Below, piece by piece: positions 10,506 through 22,951 of a stretch of DNA of 64,000 bases (positions are counted from its first letter, which is position 1; each line of letters opens with the position of its first letter). The stretch comes from Notolepis coatsorum. Lineage: Eukaryota > Chordata > Actinopteri > Aulopiformes > Paralepididae. Location: assembly GCA_963971535.1 (NCBI GenBank), contig OZ020591.1:10835336-10899335 (forward strand), in the 5' to 3' direction. Below the pieces are notes generated by a model. That model did not search any database, was not told the origin of the DNA, and was given only the letters and a program-made list of their open reading frames with translations. The position numbers were made by a program, and so were the translations under genes.

Positions 10506-13500
10506 CGAACAGGCCTGAAACAGAGGGGTGTAGAGAGGCTGTTAGAGTCGAGAACAGGCCTGAAACAGAGGGGTGTAGAGAGGCTGCTAGAGTCGAGAAC
10601 AGGCCTGAAACAGAGGGGTGTAGAGAGGCTGCTAGAGTCGAGAACAGGCCTGAAACAGAGGGGTGTAGAGAGAGGCTGCTAGAGTCGAGAACAGGCCTGA
10701 AACAGAGAGGTGTAGAGAGGCTGCTAGAGTCGAGAACAGGCCTGAAACAGAGGGGTGTAGAGAGGCTGCTAGAGTCGAGAACAGGCCTGAAACAGAGGGG
10801 TGTAGAGAGGCTGCTAGAGTCGAGAACAGGCCTGAAACAGAGAGGTGTAGAGAGGCTGTTAGAGTCGAGAACAGGCCTGAAACAGAGGGGTGTAGAGAGG
10901 CTGCTAGAGTCGAGAACAGGCCTGAAACAGAGGGGTGTAGAGAGGCTGCTAGAGTCGAGAACAGGCCTGAAACAGAGAGGTGTAGAGAGGCTGCTAGAGT
11001 CGAGAACAGGCCTGAAACAGAGAGGTGTAGAGAGGCTGCTAGAGTCGAGAACAGGCCTGAAACAGAGAGGTGTAGAGAGGCTGCTAGAGTCGAGAACAGG
11101 CCTGAAACAGAGAGGTGTAGAGAGGCTGCTAGAGTCGAGAACAGGCCTGAAACAGAGGGGTGTAGAGAGGCTGCTAGAGTCGAGAACAGGCCTGAAACAG
11201 AGGGGTGTAGAGAGGCTGTTAGAGTCGAGAACAGGCCTGAAACAGAGAGGTGTAGAGAGGCTGTTAGAGTCGAGAACAGGCCTGAAACAGAGGGGTGTAG
11301 AGAGGCTGCTAGAGTCGAGAACAGGCCTGAAACAGAGGGGTGTAGAGAGGCTGTTAGAGTCGAGAACAGGCCTGAAACAGAGAGGTGTAGAGAGGCTGTT
11401 AGAGTCGAGAACAGGCCTGAAACAGAGAGGTGTAGAGAGGCTGTTAGAGTCGAGAACAGGCCTGAAACAGAGGGGTGTAGAGAGGCTCCTAGAGTCGAGA
11501 ACAGGCCTGAAACAGAGGGGTGTAGAGAGGCTGCTAGAGTCGAGAACAGGCCTGAAACAGAGAGGTGTAGAGAGGCTGTTAGAGTCGAGAACAGGCCTGA
11601 AACAGAGGGGTGTAGAGAGGCTGCTAGAGTCGAGAACAGGCCTGAAACAGAGGGGTGTAGAGAGAGAGGCTGCTAGAGTCGAGAACAGGCCTGAAACAGA
11701 GGGGTGTAGAGAGGCTGTTAGAGTCGAGAACAGGCCTGAAACAGAGGGGTGTAGAGAGGCTGTTAGAGTCGAGAACAGGCCTGAAACAGAGAGGTGTAGA
11801 GAGAGAGGCTGCTAGAGTCGAGAACAGGCCTGAAACAGAGGGGTGTAGAGAGGCTGCTAGAGTCGAGAACAGGCCTGAAACAGAGGGGTGTAGAGAGGCT
11901 GCTAGAGTCGAGAACAGGCCTGAAACAGAGAGGTGTAGAGAGGCTGTTAGAGTCGAGAACAGGCCTGAAACAGAGGGGTGTAGAGAGGCTGCTGGAGTCG
12001 AGAACAGGCCTGAAACAGAGGGGTGTAGAGAGGCTGTTAGAGTCAAGAACAGGCCTGAAACAGAGGGGTGTAGAGAGGCTGCTGGAGTCGAGAACAGGCC
12101 TGAAACAGAGGGGTGTAGAGAGGCTGCTAGAGTCGAGAACAGGCCTGAAACAGAGGGGTGTAGAGAGGCTGCTAGAGTCGAGAACAGGCCTGAAACAGAG
12201 GGGTGTAGAGAGGCTGCTAGAGTCGAGAACAGGCCTGAAACAGAGGGGTGTAGAGAGGCTGCTAGAGTCGAGAACAGGCCTGAAACAGAGAGGTGTAGAG
12301 AGGCTGCTAGAGTCGAGAACAGGCCTGAAACAGAGAGGTGTAGAGAGGCTGCTAGAGTCGAGAACAGGCCTGAAACAGAGGGGTGTAGAGAGAGAGGCTG
12401 CTAGAGTCGAGAACAGGCCTGAAACAGAGAGGTGTAGAGAGAGGCTGCTAGAGTCGAGAACAGGCCTGAAACAGAGGGGTGTAGAGAGGCTGCTAGAGTC
12501 GAGAACAGGACTGAAACAGAGGGGTGTAGAGAGGCTGCTAGAGTCGAGAACAGGCCTGAAACAGAGGGGTGTAGAGAGAGAGGCTGCTGGAGTCGAGAAC
12601 AGGCCTGAAACAGAGGGGTGTAGAGAGGCTGCTGGAGTCGAGAACAGGCCTGAAACAGAGAGGTGTAGAGAGGCTGTTAGAGTCGAGAACAGGCCTGAAA
12701 CAGAGGGGTGTAGAGAGGCTGTTAGAGTCGAGAACAGGCCTGAAACAGAGGGGTGTAGAGAGAGGCTGCTAGAGTCGAGAACAGGCCTGAAACAGAGGGG
12801 TGTAGAGAGAGAGGCTGCTAGAGTCGAGAACAGGCCTGAAACAGAGGGGTGTAGAGAGGCTGTTAGAGTCGAGAACAGGCCTGAAACAGAGAGGTGTAGA
12901 GAGGCTGCTAGAGTCGAGAACAGGACTGAAACAGAGGGGTGTAGAGAGGCTGCTGGAGTCGAGAACAGGCCTGAAACAGAGGGGTGTAGAGAGGCTGCTG
13001 GAGTCGAGAACAGGCCTGAAACAGAGGGGTGTAGAGAGGCTGTTAGAGTCGAGAACAGGCCTGAAACAGAGGGGTGTAGAGAGAGGCTGCTAGAGTCGAG
13101 AACAGGCCTGAAACAGAGGGGTGTAGAGAGAGAGGCTGCTAGAGTCGAGAACAGGCCTGAAACAGAGGGGTGTAGAGAGGCTGCTAGAGTCGAGAACAGG
13201 CCTGAAACAGAGGGGTGTAGAGAGGCTGCTAGAGTCGAGAACAGGCCTGAAACAGAGGGGTGTAGAGAGGCTGCTAGAGTCGAGAACAGGCCTGAAACAG
13301 AGGGGTGTAGAGAGGCTGCTGGAGTCGAGAACAGGCCTGGAACAGAGGGGTGTAGAGAGGCTGCTAGAGTCGAGAACAGGCCTGAAACAGAGGGGTGTAG
13401 AGAGGCTGCTAGAGTCGAGAACAGGCCTGAAACAGAGGGGTGTAGAGAGGCTGCTAGAGTCGAGAACAGGCCTGAAACAGAGAGGTGTAGAGAGGCTGCT

Positions 13501-15728
13501 AGAGTCGAGAACAGGCCTGAAACAGAGGGGTGTAGAGAGGCTGCTGGAGTCGAGAACAGGCCTGAAACAGAGGGGTGTAGAGAGGCTGTTAGAGTCGAGA
13601 ACAGGCCTGAAACAGAGGGGTGTAGAGAGGCTGCTAGAGTCGAGAACAGGCCTGAAACAGAGGGGTGTAGAGAGAGAGGCTGCTAGAGTCGAGAACAGGC
13701 CTGAAACAGAGGGGTGTAGAGAGGCTGCTAGAGTCGAGAACAGGCCTGAAACAGAGGGGTGTAGAGAGGCTGCTGGAGTCGAGAACAGGCCTGAAACAGA
13801 GGGGTGTAGAGAGGCTGCTAGAGTCGAGAACAGGCCTGAAACAGAGGGGTGTAGAGAGAGGCTGTTAGAGTCGAGAACAGGCCTGAAACAGAGGGGTGTA
13901 GAGAGGCTGCTAGAGTCGAGAACAGGCCTGAAACAGAGGGGTGTAGAGAGGCTGCTAGAGTCGAGAACAGGCCTGAAACAGAGGGGTGTAGAGAGGCTGC
14001 TGGAGTCGAGAACAGGCCTGAAACAGAGGGGTGTAGAGAGGCTGCTAGAGTCGAGAACAGGCCTGAAACAGAGGGGTGTAGAGAGGCTGCTAGAGTCGAG
14101 AACAGGCCTGAAACAGAGGGGTGTAGAGAGAGGCTGCTAGAGTCGAGAACAGGCCTGAAACAGAGGGGTGTAGAGAGGCTGCTAGAGTCGAGAACAGGCC
14201 TGAAACAGAGGGGTGTAGAGAGGCTGCTGGAGTCGAGAACAGGCCTGAAACAGAGAGGTGTAGAGAGAGAGGCTGCTAGAGTCGAGAACAGGCCTGAAAC
14301 AGAGGGGTGTAGAGAGGCTCCTAGAGTCGAGAACAGGCCTGAAACAGAGGGGTGTAGAGAGGCTGCTAGAGTCGAGAACAGGCCTGAAACAGAGGGGTGT
14401 AGAGAGGCTGCTAGAGTCGAGAACAGGCCTGAAACAGAGAGGTGTAGAGAGGCTGCTAGAGTCGAGAACAGGCCTGAAACAGAGGGGTGTAGAGAGGCTG
14501 CTAGAGTCGAGAACAGGCCTGAAACAGAGAGGTGTAGAGAGGCTGCTAGAGTCGAGAACAGGCCTGAAACAGAGAGGTGTAGAGAGGCTGCTGGAGTCGA
14601 GAACAGGCCTGAAACAGAGGGGTGTAGAGAGGCTGCTGGAGTCGAGAACAGGCCTGAAACAGAGGGGTGTAGAGAGGCTGCTAGAGTCGAGAACAGGCCT
14701 GAAACAGAGAGGTGTAGAGAGGCTGCTAGAGTCGAGAACAGGACTGAAACAGAGAGGTGTAGAGAGGCTGCTGGAGTCGAGAACAGGACTGAAACAGAGA
14801 GGTGTAGAGAGGCTGCTAGAGTCGAGAACAGGCCTGAAACAGAGGGGTGTAGAGAGAGAGGCTGCTAGAGTCGAGAACAGGCCTGAAACAGAGGGGTGTA
14901 GAGAGGCTGCTAGAGTCGAGAACAGGCCTGAAACAGAGGGGTGTAGAGAGGCTGCTAGAGTCGAGAACAGGCCTGAAACAGAGAGGTGTAGAGAGGCTGC
15001 TAGAGTCGAGAACAGGCCTGAAACAGAGGGGTGTAGAGAGGCTGCTAGAGTCGAGAACAGGCCTGAAACAGAGGGGTGTAGAGAGGCTGCTAGAGTCGAG
15101 AACAGGCCTGAAACAGAGGGGTGGAGAGAGGCTGCTAGAGTCGAGAACAGGCCTGAAACAGAGAGGTGTAGAGAGGCTGCTAGAGTCGAGAACAGGCCTG
15201 AAACAGAGAGGTGTAGAGAGGCTGCTAGAGTCGAGAACAGGCCTGAAACAGAGGGGTGTAGAGAGGCTGCTAGAGTCGAGAACAGGCCTGAAACAGAGAG
15301 GTGTAGAGAGGCTGCTAGAGTCGAGAACAGGCCTGAAACAGAGGGGTGTAGAGAGGCTGCTAGAGTCGAGAACAGGCCTGAAACAGAGGGGTGTAGAGAG
15401 AGAGGCTGCTAGAGTCGAGAACAGGCCTGAAACAGAGGGGTGTAGAGAGGCTGTTAGAGTCGAGAACAGGCCTGAAACAGAGGGGTGTAGAGAGGCTGCT
15501 AGAGTCGAGAACAGGCCTGAAACAGAGAGGTGTAGAGAGAGGCTGCTAGAGTCGAGAACAGGCCTGAAACAGAGGGGTGTAGAGAGGCTGTTAGAGTCGA
15601 GAACAGGCCTGAAACAGAGGGGTGTAGAGAGGCTGCTAGAGTCGAGAACAGGCCTGAAACAGAGGGGTGTAGAGAGAGAGGCTGCTAGAGTCGAGAACAG
15701 GCCTGAAACAGAGGGGTGTAGAGAGGCT
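10506..15728. repeat. 45-bp minisatellite, about 116 copies
   Basis: The unit is GAACAGGCCTGAAACAGAGG followed by GGTGTAGAGAGGCTGCTAGAGTCGA. Main variable sites are GGGG/GAGG, CTGCTA/CTGTTA/CTGCTGG and the number of GA dinucleotides (GAGAGG, GAGAGAGG, GAGAGAGAGG), which shifts unit length by 2 or 4 bp. Because 45 is divisible by three, the first part stays open as a 15-residue repeat (10460-11815); GA slippage later breaks the frame. There is no initiator context or flanking coding sequence, so I treat it as non-coding. Confidence 0.95.
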
Positions 15729-16260
15729 TGAATGCATCATTCGAGTGGTATTTTCAGCAAAATACTTCAAAGACATGTCTCAGGGGCTTCGGAGACCTAC
15801 GTTAAAAGGAGGATGAACGATACGGGACCTTTTTAATGCGTCAGTCTGCACCAGAGAGCGAACACCAGGGAATTGATTTGGAGTAACCCTCCCCGTCCTA
15901 CTGTGCAAAAATGTAAATGTGCGGGTGCTTTAGAAAAAATCGATCAAACGTTAATCAAATCGACCCCCCGCCGGCTCTGTTGCCTTCGAAAACACGTATG
16001 TTCGCAGATGCTTGTAATGTGTGTCCCCCCCCGCTCTGTCTCCTCGTCCTCCTCCTGGCTCTATACTGCATACCCCCTGTGCCCCCCCCCCCTGTGCACC
16101 CCCCCCAACTCCGCTGTATTTAATTGAAAACAATACGGTATATTATATTACATCTTGACAGATTAGATTCAAGCAGTTCGTCATTTTAAATGCCCCTTGA
16201 AAATCCATAAATTGTCTGTCCAATTGTGCTAGGGTAAGCAGAAAATCAAACACTCAGGCA
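15729..16260. other. Unassigned DNA between two arrays
   Basis: No gene or element recognised. Poly-C runs lie at 16025-16032, 16082-16092 and 16099-16106. Confidence 0.4.
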
Positions 16261-16881
16261 TCACAGAGGAGAGGCAGCGAGGGAGGGAGGGGTTGGGGGG
16301 GGGGTCCCCATGACAGCATAGACGAGAGGCAGAGAGAGGGGTGGGGGGATCTCCATGACAGAGGGGAGGCAGAGAGAGAGAGAGAGAGAGAGAGGGGTGG
16401 GGGGATCCCCATGACAGAGGAGAGGAGAGAGGGAGAGAGAGGGGTGGGGGATCCCCATGACAGAGGAGAGGAGAGAGAGAGGGGGGGATCCCCTTAATAG
16501 AGGAGAGGCAGAGAGAGAGAGAGGGGGGGTATCCCCTTAATAGAGGAGAGGCAGAGAGAGAGAGAGAGGGGTGGGGGGATCCCCATGACAGAGGAGAGGT
16601 AGAGAGAGAGGGGTGGGGGGGATCCCCATGACAGAGGAGAGGTAGAGAGAGAGGGGTGGGGGGGATCCCCATGACAGAGGAGAGGCAGAGAGAGAGAGAG
16701 AGGGGTGGGGGGATCCCCATGACAGAGGAGAGGAGAGGTAGAGAGAAAGAGGGGTGGGGGATCCTCATGACAGAGGAGAGGTAGAGAGAGGGGTGGGGGG
16801 ATCCCCATGACAGAGGAGAGGTAGAGAGAAAGAGGGGTGGGGGATCCCCATGACAGGAGAGGTAGAGAGAGGGGTGGGGGG
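16261..16881. repeat. 42-bp polypurine minisatellite, left part
   Basis: The unit runs GGGGGATCCCCATGACAGAG and then GAGAGGAGAGAGAGAGGGGTGG, with lengths varying through GA and GTA slippage. The plus strand is almost wholly purine apart from GATCCCCATGAC. The same unit resumes at 17671, so this is one array split by a LINE insertion. Confidence 0.9.
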
Positions 16882-17670
16882 GTACCACTATCAAGCCCTG
16901 CAGTGCCAAGAGCTGCGGAGCAGCAGGAACCCCCTTACCCAGCTGGTCCTGAGGCTGAGTCCACAAACCTGCTCTCCTAACACACCCCAGGAACAGAACA
17001 CATCACCAATCAGAATAAATCAAATTACTACACAGCTAAAACAAAACTACATCACCTATTGGAAAACACAAACAAAAGCACAGAGCAAAATGCAGTGCTA
17101 TCTGGCTCTAAAACGACAGTACACCACAGCAGACTATTTGAGCATGGTGACTGATCAACAACTAAAAAGAACCTTGACAAAATACAGACTGAGTGAGCAC
17201 AGCCTCGCTGTTGAAAAGGGGAGGCACAGGAACACCTGGCTTCCTGCAGAGCAAAGGCTGTGCTGTCATTGCATCCTCAGTGAGCCTGAAACTGAGTTGC
17301 ACTTCCTCACCAAATGTGAAAAATATAAATATATTAGAGAAACGCATTTAAAAATGTTTGAACTAATAACAAAAGGTTTTCTTGCACTACCAGATACAGG
17401 AAAACTACCAGTCCTACTAGGGGAGGACTCAACAAGCTGTGAGCTAGCAGCAGCCTATGTTGCTGCCTGCCATAGACTGAGGGACAGTGAGTGACAGTCA
17501 CCTGACATGTTTATGCCGTAATATTTTATGTTCTATTTTATGATGATAATTTTTGTATGTACTATGACATTATTATGTGTTGTAATCCATGCTTATGTTA
17601 TTAATCATCTGCTTTGGCAACATGTACAAGTTGCGTCATGCCAATAAAGCCACTTGAATTGAATAGAATT
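16882..17670 (+). mobile_element. 5'-truncated LINE inserted in the polypurine array
   Basis: About 790 bp of non-repetitive sequence interrupts the array. It ends with a polyadenylation-type CCAATAAAG (17641-17649) and a TTGAATTGAATAGAATT tail, a frequent 3' end of fish LINEs. The 13-mer GAGAGGGGTGGGG occurs just before (16867-16879) and just after (17671-17683). This is consistent with a target duplication, although the array itself repeats that word. The coding part holds only the far C-terminus of ORF2. Confidence 0.75.
16883..17494 (+). pseudogene. LINE ORF2 C-terminus with zinc-knuckle
   Basis: The frame is open from the truncation point to a stop at 17492-17494, about 203 codons. It contains a CX2CX9HX4C pattern (reading CHC...ELHFLTKC at about 17267-17317), the cysteine/histidine knuckle found after the reverse transcriptase in several LINE clades. 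The preceding segment (YITYWKTQTKAQSKMQCYLA) is also typical of that region in fish elements. Polymerase motifs are absent because of the 5' truncation. I suspect an I/Nimb-like clade but cannot prove it. Confidence 0.6.
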
Positions 17671-18602
17671 GAGAGGGGTGGGGCTGGTGGGATCCCCATG
17701 ACAGAGGAGAGGCGAGAGAGAGTGGTGGGGGGATCCCCATGACGGAGGAGAGGAGAGAGAGAGGGGTGGGGGGATCCCCATGACGGAGGAGAGGAGAGAG
17801 AGAGGGGTGGGGGGATCCCCATGATGGAGGAGAGAGAGAGGGGTGGGGGGATCCCCATGACAGAGGAGAGGGAGAGGGGTGGGGGGATCCCCATGACAGA
17901 GGAGAGGAGAGAGAGAGGGGTGGGGGGATCCCCATGACGGAGGAGAGGAGAGAGAGAGGGGTGGGGGGATCCCCATGACAGAGGAGAGGCGAGAGAGAGT
18001 GGTGGGGGGATCCCCATGACGGAGGAGAGGAGAGAGAGAGGGGTGGGGGGATCCCCATGACAGAGGAGAGGCGAGAGAGAGTGGTGGGGGGATCCCCATG
18101 ACGGAGGAGAGGAGAGAGAGAGGGGTGGGGGGATCCCCATGACGGAGGAGAGGAGAGAGAGAGGGGTGGGGGGATCCCCATGATGGAGGAGAGGAGAGAG
18201 AGAGGGGTGGGGGGATCCCCATGACAGAGGAGAGAGAGAGGGGTGGGGGGATCCCCATGACAGAGGAGAGGAGAGAGAGAGGGGTGGGGGGATCCCCATG
18301 ACGGAGGAGAGGAGAGAGAGAGGGGTGGGGGGATCCCCATGACAGAGGAGAGGAGAGGTAGAGAGAGAGAGAGAGAGGGGTGGGGGGATCCCCATGACGG
18401 AGGAGAGGAGAGAGAGGGGTGGGGGGATCCCCATGACAGGAGAGAGAGAGGGGTGGGGGGATCCCCATGACAGAGGAGAGGAGAGATAGAGAGGGGTGGG
18501 GGGATCCCCATGACAGAGGAGAGGAGAGAGAGAGGGGTGGGGGGATCCCCATGACGGAGGAGAGAGAGAGAGGGGTGGGGGGGGGGGGGGGGGGGGGGGG
18601 GG
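17671..18602. repeat. 42-bp polypurine minisatellite, right part, ending in poly-G
   Basis: About 22 more units of the same array follow the LINE, with more regular unit length than the left part. The array runs out in a G homopolymer (about 18577-18602). Confidence 0.9.
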
Positions 18603-18644
18603 CAAGGTGGAGGCTGCCGGAGGTGGGTGTGACGCCGACGTCTC

Positions 18645-19444
18645 GTTATATTCCGACAGGGTTATATTCCTGGAGGGTTATATTCCTGCAGGGTTATATT
18701 CCTACAGGGTTATATTCCTGGAGGGTTATATTCCGACAGGGTTATATTCCTACAGGGTTATATTCCTACAGGGTTATATTCCGACAGGGTTATATTCCTG
18801 CAGGGTTATATTCCTGGAGGGTTATATTCCGACAGGGTTATATTCAGACAGGGTTATATTCCTACAGGGTTATATTCCGACAGGGTTATATTCCTGCAGG
18901 GTTATATTCCTACAGGGTTATATTCCGACAGGGTTATATTCCTACAGGGTTATATTCAGACAGGGTTATATTCCTGCAGGGTTATATTCCGACAGGGTTA
19001 TATTCCGACAGGGTTATATTCCTGCTGGGTTATATTCCTGCAGGGTTATATTCCGACGGGGTTATATTCCGACGGGGTTATATTCCGACAGGGTTATATT
19101 CCTACAGGGTTATATTCCGACAGGGTTATATTCCTGCAGGGTTATATTCCTACAGGGTTATATTCCTACAGGGTTATATTCCTACAGGGTTATATTCCTA
19201 CAGGGTTATATTCCGACAGGGTTATATTCCTACAGGGTTATATTCCTGCAGGGTTATATTCCGACAGGGTTATATTCCTACAGGGTTATATTCCTACAGG
19301 GTTATATTCCTACAGGGTTATATTCCTACAGGGTTATATTCCTACAGGGTTATATTCCGACAGGGTTATATTCCGACAGGGTTATATTCCTGCAGGGTTA
19401 TATTCTGACAGGGTTATATTCCTGCAGGGTTATATTCCTGCAGG
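18645..19444. repeat. 16-bp minisatellite, 50 copies
   Basis: The unit is GTTATATTCCNACAGG or GTTATATTCCTGCAGG; 800 bp equals 50 units. The variable middle is CCGACA, CCTACA, CCTGCA or CCTGGA. All three plus-strand frames stay open because 48 bp returns to frame without a stop. Confidence 0.95.
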
Positions 19445-19924
19445 GTGGTGGTTTTGCTGACCGCCACCATTTGGGAGAGATGCCTGGAATCTGTGAATGA
19501 TATGAAGGCAGAGTTGTAGCAGCACGTCTGCGGAGGAGGAGGAGAGAGGGGGATGTTGTGGACTCTGCGACGGGAGGATTCCCTCCGCCTCGGGCAGAGA
19601 GCGGGGGGGGGGGCGGGGGGGGGGGGACTGCAGAGAGGCTGCTCATCACCGCTGCGCTCCTCCTCCCGACAGCTCAGTGCCAGTTAGAACTGAGAGTCCG
19701 GTCATCTCTAGCCTGCGCGGCGGCGGCGTCTGAAAGCAGCCTGGCGTGTCTGTCGGGGTCGTGGCGGCTCTCAGTCTGCGTTAAGCCACCTGCACCTCTG
19801 GACACTACAGGGATGAACCCATACCGGTAACAGAGATGGATCGGATCGGTACTCCGTTTCGTACGATTTAGGACTGGTGGTCTGTCTCCAGTGTGCCTCC
19901 CTGAGAAACGTGTGTGGTCTCCAG
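19445..19924. other. GC-rich unassigned DNA
   Basis: The stretch 19560-19800 is rich in CpG with a G-run at 19605-19626 and a GCGCGGCGGCGGCG block near 19717. It resembles a CpG-island edge, but I see no promoter motif or exon that I can defend. Confidence 0.3.
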
Positions 19925-20672
19925 CAGGGGTGCACCTGTCCGATGTTGATATCGGATATCGGCCCCGATATGACTAAAATAGCTAGATCGGTTAGTGTTT
20001 AGAACTTTAGATTAGATCATTTATATATATATGTATTTATTTTTAATATGTATATATTTATTTTGTTATTTAATTTGAATAATAAATAACAATTCAGTAC
20101 ATTTATATCTATGTGTTAAGTTAGGAAAGTAATGTTTTAAGTCAAGCCCGATGTTGCCTTGTTGCACAAGAGAAGGATCCCAGTCTCTTCCACACAGCGA
20201 GGCACACAGTTTATTAATTGAACAACGGGGATCGGATCGGTACTCGGTATCGTAGTCCAATGTACAATTTTGTTTGTTTGTACAGTGTCTCCCCCCCCCC
20301 CCCTCAATGTACAGTTTCTACGTCAAATGTATATACTCCCTTTTCTTGACTCCTTCTGTATCACAAACAGTACTGTATTTGCAAATCTGGTATGTCATAA
20401 ATGTATAGATGTAGCAGTACTGACTATCTGTATGTCATGTATGTCATATATGTCCTGATGAATTGAAAATGGGGGACCCTGATGTAAACAAGACGAAAGT
20501 CTTTCTCTGGTCTGCATCCCCTTAACAATTGTGTGTATTGAGCTGTACTGTATTGTACCCATTCTGCAATCTGTTAATAAAGTTTTTCAATCAATCAATC
20601 AATCAATCGGCCGATACCCAAAGCCCCAGGTATTGGTATCGGGACTGAAAAAGTCGGATCGGTGCATCCCTA
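19925..20672. mobile_element. hAT MITE with nested LINE 3' end
   Basis: The right end reads GATCGGTGCATCCCTA and the left end CAGGGGTGCACCTGTCCGAT, imperfect inverted copies. Flanking octamers are GTCTCCAG (19917-19924) and GTTTCCAG (20673-20680), a 7/8 match. Repeated TATCGG words lie near both ends. A LINE 3' fragment (about 20253-20608) sits inside. Confidence 0.7.
20253..20608 (+). mobile_element. LINE 3'-end fragment (family X), nested
   Basis: The segment contains GACGAAAGTCTTTCTCTGGT (20491-20510), CTGCAATCTGTTAATAAAG and a (TCAA)n tail. The same sequence occurs on the minus strand at 29399-29650 and as shorter pieces at 35196-35275 and about 22524-22570. This shows a dispersed family with a fixed 3' end and variable 5' truncation. 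It interrupts the surrounding hAT MITE. Confidence 0.65.
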
Positions 20673-20804
20673 GTTTCCAGCACCTGTCAATCAAAAGGAG
20701 GCAAGCGCGATTCGGTTAAATACAGTAAGTCCTCGCAAACTGAACATATAAAGAGATTAGAAAACCCTACAAGTTCAGACATGCTGTCAACGGCACGTCA
20801 TTGT

Positions 20805-21822
20805 GGCGTGTGTGCAGGTCCACACCAAGCCGTAATGCTCATCCTGCATTAACCCATTCACTGCCACACGACAGAACGTTGTGTGATAGTAAAGGGTTAA
20901 CCTTCTGTGTATTGTCGCAGTGAAAGGGTTAACCGGCTGTTGTGTGGCAGTGAAAGGGTTAACAGAGTGGATTGTGTGCAGGTCCACACCAAGCCGTAAT
21001 GCTCATCCTGCGTTAACCCATTCACTGCCACACGACAGAAGGTTGTGTGATAGTAAAGGGTTAACCTTCTGTGTATTGTCGCAGTGAAAGGGTTAACCGG
21101 CTGTTGTGTGGCAGTGAAAGGGTTAACAGAGTGGATTGTGTGCAGGTCCACACCGAGCCGTAATGCTCATCCTGCGTTAACCCATTCACTGCCACACGAC
21201 AGAACGTTGTGTGATAGTAAAGGGTTAACCTTCTGTGTATTGTCGCAGTGAAAGGGTTAACCGGCTGTTGTGTGGCAGTGAAAGGGTTAACAGAGTGGAT
21301 TGTGTGCAGGTCCACACCAAGCCGTAATGCTCATCCTGCGTTAACCCACTCACTGCCACACGACAGAAGGTTGTGTGATAGTAAAGGGTTAACCTTCTGT
21401 GTATTGGCGCAGTGAAAGGGTTAACCGGCTGTTGTGTGGCAGTGAAAGGGTTAACAGAGTGGATTGTGTGCAGGTCCACACCGAGCCGTAATGCTCATCC
21501 TGCGTTAACCCATTCACTGCCACACGACAGAAGGTTGTGTGATAGTAAAGGGTTAACCTTCTGTGTATTGTCGCAGTGAAAGGGTTAACCGGCTGTTGTG
21601 TGGCAGTGAAAGGGTTAACAGAGTGGATTGTGTGCAGGTCCACACCGAGCCGTAATGCTCATCCTGCGTTAACCCATTCACTGCCACACGACAGAAGGTT
21701 GTGTGATAGTAAAGGGTTAACCTTCTGTGTATTGTCGCAGTGAAAGGGTTAACCGGCTGTTGTGTGGCAGTGAAAGGGTTAACAGAGTGGATTGTGTGCA
21801 GGTCTACACCGAGCTGTAATGT
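20805..21822. repeat. 164-bp satellite, about 6.2 copies
   Basis: Copies begin every 164 bp (for example the GCAGGTCCACACC word at about 20815 and 20979). Each unit holds three AAAGGGTTAAC words and an inverted repeat: TTAACCCATTCACTGCCACA on one side and CGCAGTGAAAGGGTTAA on the other, with TTCTGT/ACAGAA in between. A solo relative of the palindrome lies at 33163-33261. The copies are nearly identical, so the expansion is recent. Confidence 0.9.
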
Positions 21823-21830
21823 TACCTAGG

Positions 21831-21838
21831 ATTTTACT
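21831..21838. repeat. 8-bp target duplication, left
   Basis: ATTTTACT here and at 23355-23362 flank the hAT element exactly. Confidence 0.8.
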
Positions 21839-22125
21839 TAGGGGTGCACCGATATGAAAATTGGCCACCGATACCGATACCGATTGTTCAACTAACACAA
21901 TCGGCCGATACCGATACCGATACCGATAATTGTGGCAAAAAATAAGTATTTTTAATTTTTTTTAATATTTTTTTTAATATTTTTTTTTAATATTTTTTTA
22001 ATTTTTTTAATGAAACTACTGTATATTTGTATGTGTGTTTGTATTTGTAGGCCTCTTTACTTACTTAAAAAAGGAAACATCAAGAAATATGTTTATGGTA
22101 TCACTGATCCCTCTCCCAGTATCGT

Positions 22126-22255
22126 CTGGCGGCCTGCAGAGGGATACTATTTTCTCAACCAGAGCTTTCAACCAATGCAATGGAACCATTCTGGCGGCCT
22201 GCAGCGGGATACTATTCTCTCAACCAGAGCTTTCAACCAATGCAATGGAACCATT
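22126..22255. repeat. 65-bp tandem duplication inside the hAT element
   Basis: Two copies of a 65-bp unit starting CTGGCGGCCTGCAG (22126 and 22191) differ at a few bases. Confidence 0.85.
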
Positions 22256-22897
22256 TTGATTGACAGTCGATTCGGCCAATTACGCCACACCGCTAGCACC
22301 CACCTCCTGCTTACCACCAAGCGTTTATTCATTTTTCTACTTCGGGGCATGCCGCCATTGATCTGCTTGTGAGAATGCGAGTCAAACTCAGAACCACAAC
22401 AAGCTAATAAGTTAGCTGCCCGGCAGTGCCCGCCGACCAGCGCGCTCCACAGGATGGCCAAACGAGACACAATGATTTTACTGCAACAAATGTTATAATA
22501 AAACAAAGCCTTTCTATACATTTGTCTGGTTGAAAACTTTATTAACAGATTGCAGAATGTGTAGTTGGGTACGGAATGAGCAACGGAATGTAACCGAGCT
22601 ATGCACGGCTTGCTTGCTATCTTCGGGTAAATACTATGCTGATGTAATTGAACGTGTAACTAACTATAATAACGTTAATGCCACAAAACGAATGTTTGTG
22701 TCATTTTAACAGCAGATACTTTCTTAAATGCCATCCTCCCGACAGAGCGGTGTTGATGGGGAGCTCTGATGGATTCGCTTGGTTGTGTTATTACATTAGC
22801 ATTGAACAGCTAACCGAAAGCTAGGGTTAACTAATGTTAAAGGTTTAGCCATAACGTTACGTTGGCTAAAGTTGGGGCTATTCTTAATCCAGTAATA

Positions 22898-22951
22898 ATG
22901 GCTGCAGACCTGCAAGCAAAGTACAGCAAGTTGGCAAAGGAGTATTCCAAC
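22898..22951 (+). pseudogene. ppp1r21: Captured first-exon fragment resembling ppp1r21
   Basis: Eighteen codons from an ATG read MAADLQAKYSKLAKEYSN and are followed at once by GTAAAT, a fair splice donor. This closely resembles the N-terminus of PPP1R21 (KLRAQ-motif protein 1), which begins with a short acidic segment, then LQxKYxKLAxEYSK and the KLRAQ coiled coil. The sequence upstream lacks repeats and could be the copied 5' leader. It lies wholly inside a hAT element with intact ends and target duplication, so it is best read as a gene piece captured by a transposon. The match is short and from memory of the family; chance is unlikely but not excluded. Confidence 0.5.

Noticed and set aside
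10460..11815. 451-codon repeat protein
   Set aside because: The 45-bp unit keeps the frame only until the first GA slippage; later units shift frame freely, so there is no selection for coding.
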